Origin: Dimorphilus gyrociliatus
Taxonomy: Eukaryota; Annelida; Polychaeta; Dinophilidae
Length of the DNA stretch: 64,000 nucleotides
Reading direction: 5' to 3'
NCBI GenBank assembly: GCA_904063045.1
Contig: CAJFCJ010000019.1
Coordinates: 2,672,684 to 2,736,683 of the forward strand
Below are positions 50,628 to 62,601 of the stretch, piece by piece. The notes beneath the pieces were generated by a model. The model saw only the letters and a list, made by a program, of their open reading frames with translations, was not told the origin of the DNA and did not search any database. Position 1 is the first letter of the stretch, and each line of letters starts with the position of its first letter. Made by a program: the position numbers and the translations under genes.

Positions 50628-53600
50628 ATGTAAAGTTTGATAAATATACTGTAGGCAGTTTTGTACATATTCAGAAAATATACTTGATAAACAACATTAT
50701 AACAATAATAAAAACAATACTTTTATCTCTGTTATTAAAGCACATTTGAGTACATTTGGTCCAATGTGACTTCAATTATTTCAATGATACTTTCTCCAAG
50801 GACATTTTTGTTTCTTTTAAATATGATTACTTTGATTTAAGTATGTTTTTAAGTAGTCTCTTATTTATCCTTCTATATTTAGTAATAATTTAATTAAATA
50901 ATAGAATTCCAAGTAATACAGTTAGAAACTCTAATGATCTATGTTAAATTATTGAGTTTTAAGTCATAATTTTTAAGATTTTGTAGAATAATTCAAGCTG
51001 ACAGTGAAATGCTGTGAAATTAAACGTGTTTAAGCGTTTCTCGACAACTTATAAAAATTTCATGAGAGAGCGTCGTATTATTAATTTTGTTTAGAAAAAT
51101 TTGAGCTGTTCAATTCAAGCAATTAGCTTTTTCAAATAACATTATTAAAGTTTGATTATTTATTATACATCTAAAATAGTTGCTCTTTTCAAACCTTTGA
51201 GAGATTAAAAGAAATTTCTATGGACAAAAGGTCAAGGACATTATCGACATATCGCTTTAGAGTTTTCTTTGACATGCATAAAACCTTATATATAAAAATA
51301 GAAAAGTTCGATAAAAACGTTATTTAATAGATTAAACGTCGTTTTCGACAATAATTTCTCTGAATATATCAAGAAATTGAAATCTCTTCAATAATAGCGC
51401 AATCTAAGAATCAATAATAAAATATGATTTTTTACTTTTCCATGAATAGAAACATTAGGGAATGAACATGAAGCAAAGAACTCTCTTACAATATATAGAA
51501 AGTATTCTTTAGCATTTCTACCTCACTTAATGTTGATATTAATTGTTTAATGGCTATTATTTGAGACTATAGAGTCTTCAAGCAGCCATATACAGTATGT
51601 ATTTGTAAAGAGGTCCTTCCCTTAAGTTTTAAGACAAAAAAATATATACGCTAAGGATTTCGGCCTAAAGACATTAAAACTAAAAATCTTTAGAGAATCA
51701 ATATTTATTTTCGAAGATTGTGAATATTGCACTCATTTCATCTCTAGGTTTTTTTTTAAAAAAAAAAAAATATTTCTTTCCCGTTTGTTTCTTTAGCTGT
51801 AATTTTCTTGAAAAATAAAAAAAAAGACTCTAATGAAATGAACATAGAGAACGGTATTATAAGCAGCTATTTCATTACTTTGAAATAAATTTTTAGAGGA
51901 TTAGAAAATAGAGATTATTAAAAAAATTTCTCTTAAGAAAAAGCTAGTTTAGTTTAGATGAAAAGTGAGATGTTAAGTTTCTAAAGTAATTTACTTTAGG
52001 GAAGAAAACCTCCCAGACTTCATCTAGCTGAATATCAAAGAATAGATATAGAATCTAGTTGATAAGAGCATGATTATTTATTTCAACGTATAAGAACTAT
52101 CTTTTTGGGGAATGATAGAAGAAATCTGATTTCATTTATCAGTTTTCTCCTCTCCAAAAAAACTTCCCCTCAAGATTTTATATATAAATAATCAAGTAAG
52201 CAAGCTTCTAACAACGTAAATATGACTAGGCCTTTTACCGAACGTGATGTTTGTGATGTATTTCGTATAATTAAAACTATTGATAATAGATTGTACCAAA
52301 ACATAAAACAATTGTGAAGCAAGTAAAGAAACTTACTTCTTCAATATAAATTGTTTGCCAACATTCAATAAATAAATAGCCACTAGATGACTCTGCCTCA
52401 CTTCAAAAAATATCTTGTATCATTAATTTTAACAAACAGTGAAGCATATGTTACAATTGTAAGAAACAGTAAATTACCGATGTTACACGCACAATTAGCA
52501 ACTATGAATGAATTTTGCTTTTCAGCAAAAACAAGGTGAAATTTTATTCGATATATGTAAATATATAGTATACATTTATATATATATATACTATATATAT
52601 ATTAGTATATACGTAGATTGCAATATAGTTCTATATTATTACTATTATTATAGACTATTTTCAATGTTATTGTGGGAGTTAACAATTAATAATAGTAATA
52701 ACAATAATCAAGTTTTTGATGTATATAAAAAAAGAAATATAGCCAAATGGTGTTAGCTGTAATAATTAACTTTATTTTCATTTAGCCTGACAAAAAAGGG
52801 AGTATTAGATATGAAAAAAAATTCGTTTGGAGAAGAATATTATTCTTTGCAGAATAAGAAATCAATATTGTATATTTTTTCTGTTTCCTTGTATCAAAGA
52901 TTGACTTTAACAAGTTTATGCTGCTTAAAAGAAGACAAGACTATAGTGGAAAAATAAGAGAGGTGGAGAATATTCAATGTCACATTTTTCAATGTCATTC
53001 TTTTTCAATGACTCTACTCACTTCTGTCATAGGGTTTGATGGGTAGGGTATTTTTTTTAGAAGAGAGGAGATAAGAAAGGGAATAAGAGGGTAAATAAGT
53101 GCTAGGAAAGGGCGATTGAAGGGGGTAAAATCGACAAAGTTTATAAAAAGCTACTGTATTTGTGTTTTAAATGTAAAACGTTGACAAACTATGAGTGATT
53201 CGGGGAAAAGACTGCTGACGATAGAAACTAAGGGAAGATGAGAAAACACGAGAGGAATGGAAAAAGAGAATATATACCTGCTATGCATATGCGAATTGCA
53301 TATTGACTACGCAAAAGAAACTCGTACATTCCATTAATGTAAAAATACAAATGTTTACAGCTGTATAAAAAATTTTATTTTACGGTTATTAGACTTAACA
53401 GTTAATAAATTATGAAATAAGGGTGAAGAATCACTAAACATGTTTATTTACTCTTTGAAATCATAATAAGAAAAAAAAGACTCCCCAGAGCAAAGACTAA
53501 CCAAAGTCACATAATCTCATTAACTTCAATTAAGTCTTTACGTACGGAAATCAGAAACAAGAGTATGAATGATTCTCTATGAATATTACATTTAAACATT

Positions 53601-54690
53601 AGTGGGGTCCATTAAGCTAAGTAAAGACATAAAGAAAACATATGGTCATTACATAAGATTTTGATTATTTTATGTTATGACAAAGGACAATTTTTAGAAT
53701 AGTAAAAGAGTTATAAACTAATATGAAAATAAAATTGATTAGGTCAATCAATAAAACGGACAAAAAAATCTAATCAACCGAGATGCTGATGCATGATAAG
53801 CGCCTCAGGCGTCAAAAAGAAAAGTGAGATATAAACTCTCTTGATTTACTGAGATTTTTCTCTCTTTTTGTCTTCGTATATTAATAGATATTTTACCCAG
53901 GATTCACTAATTTATTCAAATCCATATAGTAACGCCATTGGATGACAGAATATTAAAAAAGAAAACAATAGTAACTGAGAATTGAATTACTCCGTACTTT
54001 ATTAATAGGCCTATTAAATAATGTACAGATATGCCAACATTTTCAATCGAAATTTGTGTATGATTATATACATTTATATATTAAATATAGCATCAAGGAT
54101 CTTTCTATAAACTATGATTATGCAGAAGTGCCCGGACGTATAAACATATACACACAATTCCTTGTTGATAGACTTTTTTTATTAAAAGCTTATATGAGGG
54201 TCGTAAAGCAGCCAGTGGCTGAATATTTTCATCCTCATCAACCTTGTAGATAGGAAATTGTTGGATATAAAGTAAGAAAACAATCCATTGGGATAAAAAA
54301 TTAGACAAGCAAGAGAATTTAGTCCTATTTAGGGTTAGAGAGAACTTTTACATATAAATAAACGGATAGGTGAACTCTTGGCGAGTAACTGACAGGCAGA
54401 TAGCATCTGCCCGGCAATGATTTTTTTGCTGAGTATGCAGAATAAAGTCGGTAATCGATAATTCGTCAAAAGTAGGTTATACACATATTGACGACTGACA
54501 TACTTATATGTGGGGCATTCTTTAAGAAATTACGTACAAATGAGCATTTTGAAGAGTGCTTATTAATGATGAATAATTAAAGGGAAATAATGAGCTTGGA
54601 CATTGCGACGAGCGTCATAACGTGCAGTATATGACGTAGATCGAATCAATAGTTCGAGTCTGGTCGAGCGGGTGCCTTGCAGTCGGCGCT
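50628..54690. other. Intergenic region, P450 to SK channel
   Basis: Four kilobases of AT-rich DNA with poly-A/T blocks (about 51745-51775) and a CTCF-like word at 52380. The last 100 bases before the SK start are GC-rich. No gene recognised. Confidence 0.6.
52380..52393 (+). promoter_or_regulatory. CTCF-core-like motif
   Basis: CCACTAGATGACTC fits 12 of 14 positions of CCASYAGRKGGCRS; the GGC triplet is degraded to GAC. Confidence 0.25.
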
Positions 54691-56295
54691 ATGCAGAGCA
54701 ACGATGCAGTAGCGGACAACGCATCTGGCCGCGTGAATAATGGTTACAGCTGTACGGACTGCAATGCTGCAGTGGAACAGCAGCTGTTGGCGCCGGAGGT
54801 ACGCAGTAAACGTAAGTCGTGTAATACGACAGTATCCGACATAGGTGCGGATTATATGAAAGTTAATGGCGCTGTTCGGCCGTTTAAACAGCTACAACGG
54901 CCAGAACATCAAATTCAAATGTCTCCGACCAAAGAGGAGTTGACTATTGTTACTAACGAAGCCGCTAATCCGCAACTTCAGCAGCAACAACAACAGATAC
55001 AGCATTTTCATCACACTCCAACAGAAGAAAGACACCCAGTTGGACATGGAAAGAGTCACAAGCACAATGTTGGATATCGCCTCGGTCAACGCAAAGCTCT
55101 ATTTGAGAAGAGAAAAAGGATTTCTGATTATGCCCTCGTTTTTGGTATGTTTGGAATACTTGTAATGGTCGTCGAAACGGAATTAACAATGGCCAGAGTC
55201 TATCCTAAGACGTCGTTCTATTCTATAGCTCTCAAATCTTTAATCAGCGTTTCAACGGTCGTGCTCTTGGGCCTAATTATAGCCTATCACGCACTAGAAG
55301 TTCGACTCTTTGCCATCGATAATTGTATAGAAGATTGGCGTATTGCCATGAATACCCGCCGAATTTCGCAGATTTGTGTAGAACTACTAGTCTGCGCAGT
55401 ACATCCTATTCCCGGTTCTTTTTCGTTTCCATGGAAAAAAATATACAAGAATACTGTCTCGTCCGTTTCGGTTCCCGTTGACCTACTCCTCTCACTCCCT
55501 ATGTTCTTCAGACTCTACCTGATTTGCAGAGTAATGTTGCTGCATTCCAAACTATTCACCGATGCTTCCTCTCGATCCATCGGCGCCCTCAATCGAATTA
55601 ACTTCAATACACGCTTCGTTCTCAAGACGTTGATGACAATTTGTCCCGGAACGGTCCTCTTAGTCATTCTGCTCTCTCTATGGCTAATAGCCAGTTGGAC
55701 TTTACGAGCGTGTGAATCTTATCATGATCCAAAGCATGAAAACTTGTTGAATTCTATGTGGTTAATTTCTATAACTTTTTTATCAATCGGATACGGAGAT
55801 ATCGTTCCTAATACATATTGTGGGAGGGCGATTGCTGTTGGAACTGGTGTGATGGGAGCCGGTTGTACGGCTCTAGTTGTTGCCGTTTTAGCTCGTAAGC
55901 TCGAATTAACTAGAGCAGAGAAGCATGTTCATAATTTTATGATGGACACTCAGTTGACAAAACGTTTGAAGAACGCTGCTGCAAACGTTCTTCGAGAAAC
56001 ATGGTTAATTTACAAATATACTAAACTCGTTCGAAAGGTGAACAATTCGAAAGTTCGAGCCCACCAACGTAAATTTTTACACGCTATTCATAGTCTACGA
56101 AAAGTAAAAATGGAACAAAGAAAATTAAATGATTCAGCAAATACACTCGTTGATATGGCTAAGATGCAAAGTAATATGTTCGAAATGATGCAAGAGGTTC
56201 ATCAGAAAACTGCAGAACTCGACTCTCAAATGCGCACTGTGTGTAAACGACTTGAACAATTGACTTCGAGAGGCTCCAGGCCACAATATCCCTAA
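54691..56295 (+). CDS. Small-conductance Ca2+-activated K+ channel (SK/KCNN)
   Basis: A single exon of 534 residues. A polar N terminus of about 145 residues includes a short poly-Gln run. The SK-typical entry [20 protein letters not shown] leads into S1. Six membrane segments follow, with few charges in S4, as expected for a voltage-insensitive channel. The pore helix and selectivity filter SIGYGDIVP (about 365-373) are intact. The C-terminal calmodulin-binding domain (about 405-495) starts at [20 protein letters not shown] and includes LRETWLIYK and a basic helix. A terminal coiled coil (about 480-525) can drive assembly. Constitutively bound calmodulin opens the channel on calcium entry, producing afterhyperpolarisation in neurons and muscle. 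SK genes elsewhere usually have several coding introns; here there are none. Confidence 0.96.
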   Translation: MQSNDAVADNASGRVNNGYSCTDCNAAVEQQLLAPEVRSKRKSCNTTVSDIGADYMKVNGAVRPFKQLQRPEHQIQMSPTKEELTIVTNEAANPQLQQQQQQIQHFHHTPTEERHPVGHGKSHKHNVGYRLGQRKALFEKRKRISDYALVFGMFGILVMVVETELTMARVYPKTSFYSIALKSLISVSTVVLLGLIIAYHALEVRLFAIDNCIEDWRIAMNTRRISQICVELLVCAVHPIPGSFSFPWKKIYKNTVSSVSVPVDLLLSLPMFFRLYLICRVMLLHSKLFTDASSRSIGALNRINFNTRFVLKTLMTICPGTVLLVILLSLWLIASWTLRACESYHDPKHENLLNSMWLISITFLSIGYGDIVPNTYCGRAIAVGTGVMGAGCTALVVAVLARKLELTRAEKHVHNFMMDTQLTKRLKNAAANVLRETWLIYKYTKLVRKVNNSKVRAHQRKFLHAIHSLRKVKMEQRKLNDSANTLVDMAKMQSNMFEMMQEVHQKTAELDSQMRTVCKRLEQLTSRGSRPQYP

Positions 56296-58977
56296 CTGTT
56301 TTTTCTTTGTTTCTGAAAATTTCAAGTTAATTTTATGTTTGTAAGTATAAGCAGAGCATTTATATATATATATATTTCTATATATCTATATACTGTATAT
56401 ATATATAAAGTTATATATATATATATACTCTTTGCAAAGTATAGTTATATCTGCACTACAAGTGCGAGTACAAATATTATATTGTACATATTTATACATT
56501 CATTTCTAAAAATGTTTAATAAATCGCCCATTTCTAAAGAACCGAGATATACGTAGAAATGTATATTATAAATAACTCTTGTTTATAAAGGCGGATAGAA
56601 TAAAAAATGTCTTCACAAACAGAAACGGTCAGGTAGAAGAAAATATGTGCCGATATATATCTCAGCGTGTGTTTATAATCTGCTCAGCAGTCAGTCGACG
56701 CATTACAAAATCATTGCAGTTGTCTTTCTCGTATAAAATTACTAAAAATCTACATAGTTGCTACGAGTAAAGTCTTTATGTGAATGATTGCGATATCTTG
56801 AGGTCATTCGTAAATAATCTCCAGCATACAACGTCACGCCGAGAGACGCAATAGAGACGTTGTTGTTTGCGTTACTTGGTATATATTAGATCCGATTTAT
56901 TCCACCCTTTCTAATTCATGTATGCGCGATATTTATAGTTCTGTAGTATATTGATTAAGCAACGATCGTAGGCTAAGCTGTGTAGGTACAATCAATTTGA
57001 TAACGTATCTGTTTTATTACCTTATTTCATAAAAAAGAGATCTAAATATGGAAAGTGTGTAGATACGTATCGATTATGTGCAATCTTCCGTATTCTTCCA
57101 CGTACTCTTATCGTGATTAATTGATTTCGTGATTGTTCTACATGCATATAAACACAATAATTGTAAATAATCTAATTGAAATAACCTCAACTTAACGTAT
57201 TTTGCAGAAAAGTAAAAAGTTTACAATTGTTTGTACTCGAATGACACACCCATTGTTAATCTTGAAACAACATTGGAACGCATATATCTGTATTTCCATT
57301 TATAATGTTATATTACGATTAATTCTTACGCTTCACTTGAAGCCAATCTGTACTGAAATGTCCTTTTGTCTTCAAAGAAAATGTATGCTCGTATTTCAAA
57401 GATTTCATAGCTATAGATATTTTGCAGACTCATCAAAAACAATATTTAGCAAAACTGTAATATTTCAGGAAGTAGTATGAATAAGTGCTAAAATTTTTCT
57501 AGGTATGATGTAGTTGATTGCGAAAGACTTTATTCATTCAGTGTAACTAAAGCGTTAAAAGCCCAACACTTAGCGTATAAAAATAAAAGCTAGTGATCTT
57601 CTGATCTTGCTTTTGCGCTTCGTAACTTGGTTAGTCCTTGGTGCTTATTATAGGCTTACCCAAAAAAATAAATATGAAGAGATAGAAAAGTGGGTTGGGC
57701 TAAGCGTGTTCGTCTTGAAGTCAGTAAGTAATTGGTTTTTAGCAAGTCCTAGAGGATTATCAGATTTTTACATTATTTTTTTTTATAGTGAAAATAGGTG
57801 GCTCTACCGTCTACACTTTTCACAACGAAGCCATCTCAATTGAGTGAAAACGCTTGTCACTGGTCTATTTATATATAAACTGTTTATAAATTTATATATA
57901 TGTATAAATAAATAGTAGTCATGCCGACATATTCTCCAATCCGAAACTGTTTAGCTCTAATAACAAAATGATCGATAATATCCATTAGCATACATGTATT
58001 ATGTAACTAACTATACAACAGTGATGTGTAACACGTTAAACTGCTTAACTTTTCAGCTGTAGATGGCGTGTACATTGAAGTTAAATAAATTCATATTTAC
58101 ATGTTTTCTATGAGTAAGTTTGTGAGTCAATGTAAGAATTAACTCTTTGACAGCAACATTTAAAGCCTATAAATTGTTTTTTTTTGCTCTTTTATTTATA
58201 AAACTACTCGATTAAGGTGCAGAATATTAGAAATAAATATTCGTGTTATGCTTACTGTTCGAGCAGTTCAAGCTTTCTGACTTCCTCTTAGAAAAGAGTA
58301 AAATTCCTTCTTTGCGGTTTGTTTTTTATCTATCTTTATACCTTGTTGCTTTTCCAGAAATTATAGCATTAAAAATAGCCATTACCTAATTAATCTTTTA
58401 ATATCAACTATAATAATCGACTAAGTTACCCACGCAAGAAAGTTTTTATTTCCGAAAGGCTTTCATCCGTAAAAGGATTTCAAAATGGCTCTAAATGGTT
58501 TTATTTAAGTACTTTTATCTATATAGAAAATTTAATCGGAAGTATAAAAAGCGTTTACGTATAATATAAACCAGATCTTGGTAACTATAACATTTAGTTT
58601 AATTACAAGCGAATTGAGATTGTCAATACAAAAGTAATTATATCTATAAAAATATAATAGAATGCTTGTCTTTTTGTATGGTTTTATTAAATTATTATAA
58701 TGATGTTGATAGTACAAATAATGGCATCAATAAACATAACAATAGATTTCTTAGGAAGAGTGTAAACTCGATACGGCTTAGAATGAAAACGATTTATATA
58801 AATCTATAGTATCTTCTTATAAATTCGTTACATTAACAATGATATTATACTATTAATTACAAGATCATTAGTTGTTGTTTTTTAGGCTGTTATTGTGTTT
58901 GTTTGTATTCTATTTTCTTATTATTCATATAATCTTTTTGTGCTTAGAGATTACAATATATTTCGCATGTTGGGAAG
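56296..58977. other. Intergenic region, SK channel to DSE-like gene
   Basis: AT-rich with a TA tract and a TATACTGTATA word just past the SK stop. Small open frames (56335-57843) have no domain and a composition like non-coding DNA. A CTCF-like word AGATGGCG is at 58061. Confidence 0.6.
58056..58069 (+). promoter_or_regulatory. CTCF-core-like motif
   Basis: GCTGTAGATGGCGT fits 11 of 14 positions of the CTCF core consensus. Weak on its own, but the TAGATGGC word recurs across the window. Confidence 0.25.
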
Positions 58978-61912
58978 ATGATGCGCAGATGGCTTGTTAC
59001 CTATCTAGCGCTTTCTGCCATGCTTCTGGATTACATGTCAACATCGAAAGTAAATGGAGAGAAAAGAGAGCATACCTATCCGAAAAAGCCCCTAAATGCA
59101 AAGAGATTACACAAAGTTCATAGGTACGAACGACATGAGCATAATATAAGTTCGAGAACCCTTAATAGAAAAGGTTTCAATCATCCGTTACTCTTGTTCG
59201 ATTCAAAGCACTTAAAGAACATAAAGCAGAACTGGTTTACACTATCGCCCAATATTCTCTCTCAAATTGAATATATTTTCAACCGTGACAAGTCATTTGC
59301 CGTACCAAAAGATAATAAAATATTCCTGACGAAACACGGAATCTCCCTAGGTTCGAATCTTCCATTAATAACGCTCTACTGCCGAATAAGTAATGATAAA
59401 AAATGCAAAAAAAAAATAATAAAAATTATGGATAAAGTTTTAAAACAAAAGTCATGGAACAATGAAAGATATACAAGCGATACAGTCCTATCCTCCATGA
59501 TAACCGGTTTTACCGTTTCTCTAGATATTATAATGGAATCTCTAAGCCAAACCAGAATAAATAATTATTTTAAAAAGTTAACCTTTGAAACTAATAGATT
59601 GTATAAAAATTCAAAAAAGAATTGGTGGGGTAAAAATCATCTACACGAGACGAGTGTTAATAATCATCTTGCTATGTTTATATCCGGTGTTCTATGTAAA
59701 ACTCATGGAGTGAAGGCTTCGAATGACTGGATTAATTCAGGGGGCCAGTTTCTGGATAATTTGCTGCATACAGTAAATGAAGTTAAAGATGGTTCCTTTC
59801 CTTCTTCAATTATGGAAAGTCAAATTGCATCCTTGCCGTTAATGATTTATGCAAACTTAGTTGATAGACACTATAAAATACCAGTTAACTCTCATCATTG
59901 GTTCTATGGTAACCTAGTTTTTGCTATGCATGAAATATTACCACATTTTTCATTACCTAACGGGCCTCTTGATAGTCATCATAGGTGGCTATTTGGGCCG
60001 GAAGCTCAATTAGCTTTTTTAGATAAATATGCTGTAAAAGATGGGCGTGCAACGTGGATTCTATCAAAAATTATGGAAAGTCCCACCTACAAACATATTA
60101 TAGAGCTTAGAAAAAGCAACTCAAAATACCCGTCTCTATTCTATTATTTAATTTGGAGAAATGCTAGTCTTGTATCCAGAAGACCCAGATTCACTTCAGG
60201 GTTATTTCATCTTCCGGATTCAGGATTAGTTCGCTACAGAGATATAAATTGGGATTTATCATTAAGAGCATCTCGTCCTTATGGATTAACAATAGAATCG
60301 ATGATAAATAGAGGTTTGTCCGGTATCCATTGGTCGAATTTAATGCCTGTTGATGATCCACCTTTCCAGGCTGGTATCAGTTTAATAATGAAAGGAATAC
60401 CAGTATTTACACCAATTCCGGGAGCCTCTTTTTCCAGTCTGCATAATACCATTACGTTTCGGGCGGTGCGCACAAAGTGGAAAGGTTGTCTTGCCCCATG
60501 GTTTGGACAATTGGGTGAATGCGCAGAAAGACGTCCTTTGGGAGCCAAAGCGGATGTACTTACGGCCTCCAGAACAGTTGACGGCTTCACATTACTGGCA
60601 GTTGACGCCATGCACTCTTATCCTACTTTCCTTAAATTAAAAAGCGTTCAACGTCGAGTTTTAATAATGGGAGATGATATGCTATTAATAGTTGATCATA
60701 TACACGCTAATAAACATACACCTATTGATAAAGCTTCGTCGTGTCTTATAAATTTCTACTTTCCATGGAAGTCGCTTAAAACTAGAACAGGATTTTCAAC
60801 TCATTATCTGAATACGCCTGGAGGAAAAATCTTTGTAAAGGTGACGTCTTTGAGTACTAACAGTAAACACATTCATACAAATGTTATTAACGCCACTGTT
60901 AAAGGAAAGAATGGAGAATCCATAGATATTAGCACGTTAAATGTCACATTCAATTTAGAAAATGACTTAAACACTCTTGTATACATAATCGGAGCACCAG
61001 GAGTTGAAATTTCATCTAATCAAATGGGAATGTCAAAGCAAAAAGATTCGTTCTTTCTTATTCTTGAAACACAAAATAAGGCAAGATTTTCTTATTTATG
61101 AATAATTAAAAATTAGTCAGAATTTAGAGAAATATCAACACAAAATTTATTCTTTATTAACATAAAATCAAGTTAATAGATCTAAAGAGTCAAATGAAGT
61201 AGGATTTTAATTAAATTAAGAGAAACGGAAGTTACAAACAACAAGTAGAAATAGATAATAATAATAATAATAAAAATAAAGAAAATCTTGCCTTTGAAAG
61301 ATTCAAGAAGTGATTATGAAATATGGCGGTCCTCTCGGATGTGAAATAAATGATAAAATTACAAATAAAACTGTACGATTTGACGCTATACCTCACGTAA
61401 GAAATTTTCATACATTTGGACCTTTAAAGCGAGTTAGTGGTAAATCTAATCCACTTTATAGCATGAATATGGGAGTTAGAAACTTTGGAAAATCTTTTAG
61501 GCAATTTAAAAATGTATCTTATGAATTTCGTTCAGACGGTTTCGCCGAGGTTGATAAACTTGAGGAGGTAGAAGAGCTAATTCCAACAGTTTCCAATTAT
61601 AATATAACAACTGGAGAACTAACAACAGTAACCGATGCACCAAGAAATGTAACTGTGCAATGGAATATACGGGCATTTAATCGTCTTGAAAAGGATTTGT
61701 TGTACCGCATTCATTCTTCACCAAAATATGTATATAAGGAGAATGAAGCACTAGATATCAATAACATTCAAATGGATCATGATTATCCAATCTTGACATG
61801 TATTCTTGTTACTTGTTCTATGATATTATTTTCTTTTGTACTTTGTAAGCTGTTTGTCTTCAAATGTGTTCGAGGATTCCTAAGGAATATGTTTTTCAAG
61901 GAATATAATTGA
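58978..61912 (+). CDS. Dermatan-sulfate-epimerase-like protein, catalytic residues lost
   Basis: The first frame (58978-61101) encodes a signal peptide (MMRRWLVTYLALSAMLL) and a DSE-type luminal protein. Matches to vertebrate DSE include FGPEAQLAFLDKY (human FGPESQLVFLDKF), FGQLGECAE (EGQLGECAQ) and KLKSVQRRVL followed by LLIVDHI. Human DSE uses His205, Tyr261 and His450. By eye these fall on Thr225, Glu280 and Asp459 here, so epimerase activity is not expected. A second frame (61301-61912) continues the family: YGGPLG aligns with FGGFAS, and a membrane helix near the C terminus precedes a basic cytoplasmic end, as in DSE. Exons 58978-61080 and 61301-61912 join in phase 0 through a GC-AG intron (AAG/GCAAGA to TTTGAAAG), giving 904 residues. 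Without splicing the product stops six residues later, lacking the anchor. DSE family is well supported; the role is unknown. Confidence 0.75.
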
Positions 61913-62601
61913 CAATGATTTTTTTTTTTCAAATATCGCCATTAATTTGTTAGTTTATTGAGTTAATATGTCTGTAAGTAGCAGATATAGTAGGGTATAA
62001 TTGATGTAAAATTACATGTTTTCTTTCTGAGAAATGAGTTATTTTCAGATGATTTATTCGCTTTCATTAGAAAAGTACAATATTGCGCTTTAATTAGGCG
62101 TGTCATGCTAAATTATAATATCTATTACACCATATGTCAACGACTTAAGTAGACTTTTTATAGCGTGTGAATAAGGCATTTTATAACCTGGCCTTCTATT
62201 ATATAATGATGCTTAACAAACTTAATAGTTAGTATTATTTTTATTCTTTCATTCTATACAGATTATTAAAGAAATGTAAAATTTAGCTGGAATTGAATAT
62301 AAAAGATTTATTAATAGATCGAAAATATTTTGGTTTCAAAGAGAAAATGGTAGAGTTCCATTGATAGAAAAACAATATATTATAGTAGAAAAATCGCATA
62401 ATAGACTTAATATTCATACAAAAAAAAATCCTAAATGAAAAGCGAATTATTAATTGGCGGTAAGGAACACGACCAAGCCATTAACGTCGCTTGAAACGAT
62501 TCGACTAGCTATAGGAAATGATCCATTGATTTCTAGGAGCGCTTTAAAAAGGCGATTTTTTTCTGCGCGGTGTGTCACTTCCAGCGATCTCGTAGTTCAA
62601 T
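61913..62601. other. Spacer between DSE-like and ebony-like genes
   Basis: AT-rich; GC rises in the last 150 bases. A 61-codon frame at 62454-62639 overlaps the ebony-like start in another frame and is not a gene. Presumed promoter or 5' UTR of the next gene. Confidence 0.7.

Noticed and set aside
57202..57843. Two open frames of 92 and 78 codons (+)
   Set aside because: No domains or splice support; composition matches the surrounding non-coding AT-rich DNA.
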